From Rostrohypoxylon terebratum (taxonomy: Eukaryota; Ascomycota; Sordariomycetes; Xylariales; Hypoxylaceae): 64,000 nucleotides of DNA. Both the position numbers and the translations under genes were made by a program. Below, in pieces: positions 56,798 to 64,000 of this stretch. Position 1 is the first letter of the stretch. Each line of letters begins with the position of its first letter. Below the pieces are notes generated by a model. That model did not search any database and was not told where the DNA came from. It saw nothing but the letters and a program-made list of their open reading frames with translations. The stretch spans positions 62,001-126,000 of the forward strand of contig MU385877.1 in the NCBI GenBank assembly GCA_022497145.1, read 5' to 3'.

Positions 56798-57159
56798 GTG
56801 AGCACCATGTTTGGCTTCAAAGTTATGAATAACTTGAATCTGGAAGACTCACTATTGTGAAACGAGGACGAATGTCAGTGTTTAGATGGTCATCCGTACG
56901 AAGTTACCTAATTATGCTGGCAATTGTCTATCCTTATTAATTGAAACGATTGATTGAGCTATGACTCTGTCATGAGTACTCCAACGAAAAGGCTATACAA
57001 TCCGGTATCTTATTTTGTGTGGATGTAGCGACAATTTAGCACCCATAGATGGAATAGTCTATCGATTTCTTGGGTATCATCTGTGACCGTCTTCATATGT
57101 ACATTCTCGGAGAAGGGCCTAACCTTTTGTCTATAACCGTAACGCCATGCTTCTCTTTC
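56798..57159. other. Intergenic region between convergent genes
   Basis: About 360 bases with the 3' flanks of the CFEM and CMS1 genes. Nothing else recognised. Confidence 0.5.
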
Positions 57160-58101
57160 TTAATAGAATAGCAACTGTAACCCCTTCTCGGGATCAGCAT
57201 ACCGCTCCTTGAACTCATGGCGCGCTAGCCAGCGAGCTAGAGGTAGCATGGTCTCCTTCATATCCATAACACCGCGCTTCTTTTGGTCGATATGAGAGGC
57301 ATCGACGACTAGACGCTCGAGTTTGTCTAGTTTCAAGGCAGCTATTTTATTGTTAGATTTCACAGAGTGGAAATGAGATAGAAGAGGGTACCTACATTTA
57401 TCGACCAAGTCAGACAATCGGACAGGTGTGCCTACTGCGATACCCGTGCGGTGTTTCTCGAGGAATTGTACGCTTTCCTCAAGCTTAATGTGTTTGGCAA
57501 ATAATTTTGCGATGGTGTTGTTTTTCGTCTGGTACTTTCGCACGGATCTAGCATTCGTCAGTACCTAGGTTATGTTTATAGGGGATTTGAGAGAGAAGTA
57601 ATTACCTAACGAGGTCCGCCGCTCTAAGACCAGCACCGGTGACGATGAGAGTATGAGGCGAACCATTCTGCTTTGGTGCCTCACCGAGCTTTTTGGGGTC
57701 CGCAAACTTTTCTAAGAAATTGGGGAGATTTTCCAAAGTCCGGATCTCTTGAAAGGAGGTGGTATCCGTGATGTAGTTTGCTAGACTATGAATTAGTCCG
57801 AATGTTCGAGATTGATTAATGATGAGAACATACGTGATATATCCAATTGGCTAAGCTCAACAGGCTTCAATTCGGTTCCGAACCTCCTGATCTTCTTGGC
57901 TAGGTGGTCGGCAAGTAATAGGTTATCTACCAAGGCGATCTTCTTGTTTACACCGGCGTCCAAGTCCAGATATTCCTCGTCTTCCTCATAAGCTGTTGGC
58001 TTTCTTCGTTTTCGAGATCCACTCTCATCGTCTTGACGGCGTTTCTTGGATCTAGCTTTCGGGGGCGCGGGTCTTTTCTTGACTACCTGAGTTTCTAACA
58101 T
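57160..58101 (-). CDS. CMS1: Cms1-like ribosome biogenesis protein
   Basis: Homologue of yeast Cms1, a small-subunit processome-associated protein with a helicase-like fold lacking helicase motifs; 258 aa. Exons are 58101-57834, 57780-57606, 57547-57396 and 57341-57160. The N-terminus is basic and nuclear (KKRPAPPKARSKKRRQDDES). The core shows LENLPNFLEKFADPKKLGEA, the SPHTLIVTGAGLRAADLVRS block, VGTPVRLSDLVDKSALKLDK and the family hallmark RLVVDASHIDQKKRGVMDMK. Intron 3 is 54 bases, a multiple of three, without a stop, so an unspliced reading would add 18 residues. Splicing restores the conserved spacing. Divergent from the aspartyl-tRNA synthetase gene, 468 bases between starts. Confidence 0.9.
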
Positions 58102-58569
58102 GGCTTATATCGTATTTCGGAATTCAGTGCTTTAAAACTAGAATATCAATTGCAGTGTGGCTTTAAGATGAAAAATATAGTTTTGAGATGAGAGTTGGTT
58201 GAGTTGGTTGATGAGAGAGTGAAAATTCAGTTAAGCAATGACATTCTGGGTTAAATGCAAACATGTATCTATGCATCATTGATGTTTACAAAATCGAGGT
58301 ATTCATTTATCAGGCAATGAAACCCCTCCAAGTCGCAAGCCGGCGGAAGAGGAAAATTGCCCCGCGTCACACGTTCAAAAGTCGAAAGTCGAAAGTTAAA
58401 AGTTGACCGGAAGAGTCACAACTTTTGTATATTATCTACCTATTTATCATATGTTGCGCATCGCTCCGACGACGTAAATAAGGCAATAATACCTTCCAAT
58501 TGAGTGCAATTTACCTCGATTTCCCACCAACGCTCCTCACACGACCACAGACTAACTACTAACTACATC
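58102..58569. other. Divergent promoter region of CMS1 and DPS1
   Basis: 468 bases shared by two translation-related genes. It has a short direct repeat AAGTCGAAAGTCGAAAGTT near 58378-58400. No gene. Confidence 0.5.
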
Positions 58570-60362
58570 ATGTCTGAACCCCCCGTCGATCCAGCTCAAG
58601 CTTCGGGCGCTGTCCCTCCGGCTGATGGTGAATCACCCGCCCAGTCCAAGAAGGGCGCAAAGAAGGCCGAAGCCAAGGCCAAGAAAGAAGCTGAGAAGGC
58701 ACGTAAAGCTGCTGAACGAGAAGCTGCCGCTGCTGCCCAGAAGGCTGCTTCTGGCGGAAACGAAGATCTCGCTAAGGAGAACTACGGCGACATCCATCAC
58801 ACCACTAGAGTCGCTTCTGAGAAAGTACAACTCAAGAACTTGGGCGACGAACATGTTGGAAAGACTGTGAAGCTAAGAGCATGGATTCAAAATGCTCGTA
58901 TGCAAGGTGCCAAGATGGCATTCGTCGAGCTGCGAGAAGAGCGAAACTGGACTATTCAGGGTGTCGTCTCTGCAAGTGCCGAGGGAAAGCCGGTTAGCAA
59001 ACAGATGGTTAAATGGGTTGGTGCCCTGCGACTGGAGAGTTTCGTTCTCGTCGAAGCCACCGTTCAGAAGCCTCTAGAGCCTGTAAAGAGCTGCCGTGTT
59101 AGCGACTACGAATTACATCCTACCAAGGTCTACCTAATTGCTCCTGGTCCTGAAGTTCTACCCCTGGGTCTCAATGCCGCCAACCGCGCTATCGCCAGTT
59201 TCGACGATGAGGACCCCCAGGCACCTGCAGCAGCACCCACCGAGGGCGTCGAGAACCTTTCTATCGCCGACGCGGCTGCCGCTCCCTCGGCAAGCTTATC
59301 CACACATCTTAACAACCCGGCCATGCACAAGCGAGCACCCGTACAGCAGGCGATCGCCGATGTGCGAATGACTGTACGAAAACTCTTCAGCGAGTATCTC
59401 GAGTCTAAAGATTTCGTCCAGTTTGAGCCCCCCTGTCTAATCGGGGCCGCATCCGAGGGTGGCGCAAATGTTTTCTCCCTACCGTATTTCGACAAAAAGG
59501 CTTACCTGGCGCAATCGCCCCAATTCTACAAACAATTCGAGATTGCCGGTGGCCGAAAGCGTGTCTACTGTATCGGCCCCGTATTCAGAGCCGAGAACAG
59601 TAACACCCCTAGACACATGACAGAGGTAGGTTCTTATTCTTATTTCATCTCATGTTACTTGTCTAGATGACTAATAAAATTTAGTTCACCGGTCTCGATC
59701 TAGAAATGGAAATCGAGGATCACTACCACGAGGTCCTGCACATGATCGAAGGCGTCATGTTGTACATCTTCCGCGGTCTGCAAGAGCGCTGCAAAGAACA
59801 AATCGAACTGATCCGCGCCATCTACCCCTCCGAAGAATTCCTACTTCCCGAGCCGGGCAAGGAAGTCCGCCTGACCTTCGCCGAAGGCCAAAAACTACTG
59901 CGCGAAGAGGGACCCGAGGAATTCCGCAACGTGTCCGATGACGAGGACATGAGCACACCCCAAGAAAAGGCCCTCGGCGCCCTCGTGCGCAAGAAGTTCG
60001 GCACCGACTTCTACGTCCTGGACAAGTTCCCCGAGGGCGCCCGTCCCTTCTACACCATCGAGGACCCGGAGAACCCCAAGGTCACCAACGCCTACGACTT
60101 CTTCATGCGCGGCCAGGAGATCCTGTCCGGCGGCCAGCGTATCCACATCCCCGAACTACTCGAGGCGCGTCTGCGCAAGAAGGGCATCGACCCCAAGAGC
60201 CCCGGTATCAAGGAGTACGTCGACGTGTTCAGGTCCGCGGGTGTGCCGCCCCACGGCGGAGGCGGTATCGGCTTGGACCGTGTGGTTGCGTGGTACTTGA
60301 ACTTGCCCAGCGTGCATCTTGCTAGCTATTACCCGCGTACGCCGAAGAGGTTGACGCCTTAA
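58570..60362 (+). CDS. DPS1: Aspartyl-tRNA synthetase, cytoplasmic
   Basis: Class II aminoacyl-tRNA synthetase charging tRNA-Asp, 577 aa. Exons are 58570-59625 and 59685-60362. The lysine/alanine-rich N-terminal extension (KKGAKKAEAKAKKEAEKARK) matches the tRNA-binding extension of eukaryotic AspRS. The OB-fold anticodon-binding domain occupies about residues 95-200 (VKLRAWIQNARMQGAKMAFV). The catalytic domain follows, with FEPPCLIGAASEGGANVFSL, the LAQSPQFYKQ loop, motif 2 (GPVFRAENSNTPRHMTEFTG) and motif 3 at about residues 542-552 (GGGGIGLDRVV). An insertion rich in A/P/D (residues about 215-250) separates the domains. ATG 58570 (MSEPPVDPAQ) follows a CT/A-rich leader. Confidence 0.96.
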
Positions 60363-60837
60363 GAGATGCTCGGAATTAGCGATAGAAAAGAACTAAAAGA
60401 GACGTCCAAGAGGGATTAAGGAGAGACGGGTTTCCCACGCCATATCTAGTACTGAGAGTCTCTGATCAAAGGAAATAGGGATGAAGGGAATCGGATAGGA
60501 TCGAATGTCGTGTGATAGAGTCGTAGAGAAACCTTGATAAGGGATGAAGATCAAAAGAAATTTCTAAGATAAGCTGGCTTTTTGCTATCATAAAATATGA
60601 TATCCTGAAAAGTCCAATGTGATGAGGGTAGACTGACAATTGCTTATATAATCAAGCAAGACTGAATCAACAGAAAACATGTATTCGGCAACTATTTGAG
60701 TCAAGTTTAATACTTGGTTCTCAAATAGCATTTCTATGAAAATAGTATACAGCTCGATTTCGTTATCCCCACCTATTCATGTCTCCCACCCTTTTTTTCT
60801 CATGCCCCGTGATACTCGTGTATGAAATATCCGCTGA
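60363..60837. other. Intergenic region between convergent genes
   Basis: 475 bases with the 3' flanks of DPS1 and EMC1. No gene. Confidence 0.5.
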
Positions 60838-63805
60838 CTAAGACTTCCAGCGGGCGTCGATCTGCTTCCTGCGGACCTATTTTCGAGTATTAGTAATCAG
60901 AGCAAGAAAGCCACAAGAAAGAAGAAAAACTCACTAAACCCCTCAATGCCCCAACGCCAGCGAAGAGCGCAGCCACTGTTCCCAGCAACGTCACCTTGTT
61001 AAATCCCTTCCCCAGCACATCGAAAGCCAGACTAGGCGCGACCCTGGTCCCGAAAACATCGATTCCGTACGCGAAAACCAGACATGTGCTCTCTAGGATC
61101 GCCGGCGTAGTGATGATCTTCTTTACACCTAACACTTCCCTCTGGTGCGTAATCTGCATCTGCGGGTTAAGTTCGATGGCAGGAACGTATTTGGACAATC
61201 CCTCTTCCATCTCCGCGGGCGTCGGGTCACGACCCACGGGACGGCGGGGCTCGAGAGCGAGGCGTGGGATGCCGACGATGGAGTGGGATTCGGGCATATA
61301 GGCTAGGAGCTGTCTACTTGTGATTCCTTGGCGGGTCTGTGTAACCGCAAGTGAGGTAATGGGGCTGGAGAGGATGTACGTCTTCGAGACGACGGAGGGG
61401 AGGTACGGGCCTGTGGGGCTGTCGACCGGGTCCAGGGATGACCAGTTAAATACAGCACCGAGGGGTCCGCGGTCATTGGCTTCATCTGACTCGTAGAGAT
61501 CAGACACTACCACTTGGTATCCCTTTAGCTGTTGAGCTTGCACGTCGCGGAGCTTGTATTCGCCGAAGAAAGAGCAGAGGAACCAATTCTCGGCTACGGC
61601 GCAAGTAATGTCCTTGGTGGGGTCGATGCCTTCGTATGTTGATGAAGTTAAGACTTGTCCGGAGACCGTGTCCAGGAGATAGACAGTAAGCGAAGTTGCC
61701 TTCTCATCGATAGCGGCGACTACTAGAGTGTTAGGGTTTAAGTACTTATATTTCACAGTACGGTCTCCCAGCACTCGACCGATCGACGCTATCGGATCGT
61801 GTTCAGAACGACTTGCCACCTCAACTATTTTCTGTCCGGTAGGGGGTGTGAAAGACCAGGTTGGAACCTCGATAGTCTGATCTTGTTCAGTAAGAATTTT
61901 CACACCTTTGAGTCCGCCGTTACTTGTCCTCGTAACAATAGTTTGCTTAGGTGCAAAAGAACTCTGCATCTCCGGTATCTTTCCGCCCTCTCCGATGGGC
62001 AATAGCCAGGGACCCGAGTCGCTGTCTACTAGTACAGCGCTTTCAACGGGCGGGAATAAACCGATTGGTATCGATTCGACGGTCTTACCAGAATCCGATT
62101 TGACAATGATAAACTCCCCCTGAGAACCACGGACGGTGACAGTTCCTCTTGCGTCGTCAGCATAGATCGCTTTTACATCCCAAGGCTTACTCCCGGGAGT
62201 TTCGTTAGCCGACTTGGACCATACAATTTGTCCATGATTGCCAACATCTAGACCGTAGAGCTTGCCACGTCGCGTCGCCAGAACAACAAGCTTGTTGAGA
62301 CCAAAGCTGTCGCGTGAAAGGATACCGCTGGCCGCTAAAGTCTCTGAGCCGAGAATGCTAGCCAAGAGTCGTCGAGGAATAGCCTGTAAGAATGCCGGCA
62401 AGTATTGGAGTTCGTCAATATGACGAGTGAGACGATGAACAAAAGCAGACCAAGGATCAGTGTGAGCCTCAGCTTCCAAAGTCTTTGCCAAATCTTCCGA
62501 CTCGGGAATCTCCGCCCACGTGGCCGCCACGGCGCCGCTTAGACCCTCAGGTCGAGTCCACGAGACATCGCCATTGACGACCTGTGTCCAGTCATCAGCG
62601 GCCGTGACGATAGCTGATCTTACAGCATAGTTGTCTTCCCCTTTCTTAATGACCTCGGAGACTGCATGAATGGGTATGGGCTTCTCTGTCTCAGACTTTA
62701 AAGGCCAGCGGCCTAGGATACCATGGGAAGCGGATGAAGTGAGAATGACCTCATCGGCTGTAACCCGAGTAAAGTAGACGTTAGAAGCAGATAAACTAGT
62801 AGAGAAAGCGCTTCCTCCCTCCAATAATGGTAGGTCGTAAGCTTTGGTAATAGCATTGCTCTTAAGGTCGACATGGAACACATCCGCCTTGCTTCCCTTC
62901 GCAGTGCGGCTGTGGACCAGGAAATGCGGCGAAGATCGAGTTGAGTGCGGAGCATGAACCTCCACGCCAACGGTACTATCTGCTAGGGGGAACTCCTGTC
63001 TGTTTTTAGAGCCGAGGACGTTCACCTTTAGCTTCGTCAAGGTATTGTCTGTCCAAGCAACGATTGGAGCAGCGGAGTTGGCGCCAACGAATTGCACGTC
63101 CTCCGGCTTCTGTACGTCGCCTTTAGTGCTGATATGAATTTCGTCGAGCTTCTTTCCAGTCGAGGTATCTAGAACAATAACCTTCAAGCTATATGAGAGT
63201 AGCGAGCCGTGTAAAGTAACGACGAACACCTTCTCGAGGTTGGTGCTGACCTGCAGAGGCAGATCGCCAGTAACCTCTCTAAACTCCCAAAGCACGCGTC
63301 CGTCCGTTCCGTGTATTCTTCGCGTAACAGTCGTGCCATCTTCTTGGTGTAACGCTAGAACATCCTTGTGGCCTTCCGCGGTCATCTCCATAATCTCTAG
63401 GTCCTTAACCTCCCCATCGAAATCTAATGTCCAGACATTGCGTCCGCTAATTGCGTCCCATGTCTGTACGGAGCTCCCTAGCGCACTGGCTAACCACGTC
63501 TCATCCTCTCCGGCTCTTAGATGGCCTCCTCCCTCTGTGAGATTATTGCTTAACAGCTGGCGCCAAACGACGGCGCCATTGCCAGGGTTAACAGCGCCTA
63601 AAACACCTAGATCGCTGAGAGTATATAGGAGGCTCGCCTTCTCTTGCGGTCGGGGTCGGTGGAAGAACGTGGTTTCGCGTTGGGGCACTCCGAGGAGCTC
63701 GTGGTGGTAGTCGATGTGGTCGACTTCGTCTCTAAAGACGGCGCGCACGGCTGCAGGCAGAGCTAGCAGCACCGCGATCGACAGCGTCTGTAGAGGTATA
63801 TGCAT
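60838..63805 (-). CDS. EMC1: ER membrane protein complex subunit 1
   Basis: Largest lumenal subunit of the EMC insertase, 969 aa. Exons are 63805-60935 and a short last exon 60876-60838. The signal peptide is residues 1-22 (MHIPLQTLSIAVLLALPAAV). The mature start FRDEVDHIDYHHELLGVPQ is followed by PQQ/beta-propeller-like repeats, such as LYTLSDLGVLGAVNPGNGAV and VVLATRRGKLYGLDVGNHGQ. The C-terminal DUF1620 domain includes GPYLPSVVSKTYILSSPITS, LLAYMPESHSIVGIPRLALE and GTRVAPSLAFDVLGKGFNKV. A single membrane span (VTLLGTVAALFAGVGALRGL) and a basic cytosolic tail from the last exon (VRRKQIDARWKS) complete the protein. Family length and topology fit yeast and human EMC1. Splicing of the last intron is strongly supported by the conserved RRKQIDARWK ending. 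Confidence 0.96.
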
Positions 63806-63887
63806 CTTTGGTAGATGCGCCGAGGTATCTCGACGCTGTGAGATGTTAATTGAAGCAGAAAGATCCTGTTAGACAACCTCGGGCACC

Positions 63888-63897
63888 ATGGTCAATG
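63888..63897 (+). CDS. Possible first exon of a divergent gene running off the right edge
   Basis: ATG GTC AAT G directly followed by GTAGGT would give Met-Val-Asn and an immediate donor site, 82 bases from the EMC1 start on the other strand. Fungal genes for ribosomal proteins beginning MVN (L19, L44/L42) often carry such an intron right after the start. The rest lies beyond the window, so this is only a suggestion. Confidence 0.25.
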
Positions 63898-63945
63898 GTA
63901 GGTATAGTCGTGTAGCTAAGGTACCCGTTGTTTAGTTAACAAGAT

Positions 63946-63966
63946 GTAAGTTGTAAGTTGTAAGTT
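63946..63966. repeat. GTAAGTT tandem heptamer
   Basis: Three perfect copies of the 7-base unit GTAAGTT, each matching the consensus splice donor, followed by related GTTAG/GTGAGTT words up to the window end. Confidence 0.85.
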
Positions 63967-64000
63967 AGTTGTTAGCTGTGAGTTGTCAGCTATCAGGATT

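Overview
This window is nuclear DNA of a filamentous ascomycete (Pezizomycotina). The genes have short GT..AG introns of about 45-110 bases with CTAAC-like branch sites, and a lone dispersed 5S rRNA gene sits on its own. The proteins (a CFEM protein, an RRM-bearing RNA-dependent RNA polymerase, a DUF7924-type protein, fungal Rac, RGS and EMC1) are typical of Sordariomycetes. Xylariales is my guess, from overall flavour only (inference).

Layout. 1-1280: 3' part of a pantothenate kinase gene running off the left edge. 2347-3857: RGS-domain membrane protein. 5759-6364: DUF1348/NTF2-like protein. 8851-9708: peroxisomal Prx5/PMP20 peroxiredoxin. 10644-14599: housekeeping block with RPL24, the tRNA adenosine deaminase TAD1 and the NAC beta subunit. 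15253-15890: gene relic. 16213-20552: RNA-dependent RNA polymerase. 22296-24386: mitochondrial D-lactate dehydrogenase. 24387-32285: gene desert of about 7.9 kb holding palindromic CCTAGG clusters, a 329-bp inverted-repeat element (MITE-like) and a 5S rRNA gene. 32286-37490: LRP1/C1D, an ApbA/PanE-fold protein, PDCD5 and COQ4. 37941-39483: DUF7924-like gene broken by a frameshift and a stop, followed by relic-bearing DNA. 41780-48228: MIX17, a UBX protein, SURF1/Shy1 and CENP-T. 51888-52964: Rac GTPase with a long leader-like upstream region. 53884-58101: Nop6-like RRM protein, a CFEM protein that I assembled from three exons, and Cms1. 58570-60362: cytoplasmic aspartyl-tRNA synthetase. 60838-63805: EMC1. 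A possible divergent first exon lies at 63888.

There is no operon-like logic; genes are individually transcribed. Themes recur: mitochondrial biogenesis (COQ4, Shy1, MIX17, DLD1), ribosome and translation functions (RPL24, NAC beta, LRP1, NOP6, CMS1, DPS1, TAD1), G-protein signalling (RGS, Rac) and genome defence (RdRP). Exon joins were inferred by eye from splice consensus and reading frame, so individual splice sites could be off by a few bases.

I do not see a clear-cut novel multi-gene system. The most unusual non-genic signal is the cluster at 29.9-30.5 kb. There two CCTAGG-based palindromic repeats sit beside a MITE-like element with near-perfect 87-bp arms and subterminal repeated boxes. 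Similar CCTAGG palindromes recur elsewhere in intergenic DNA of the window.
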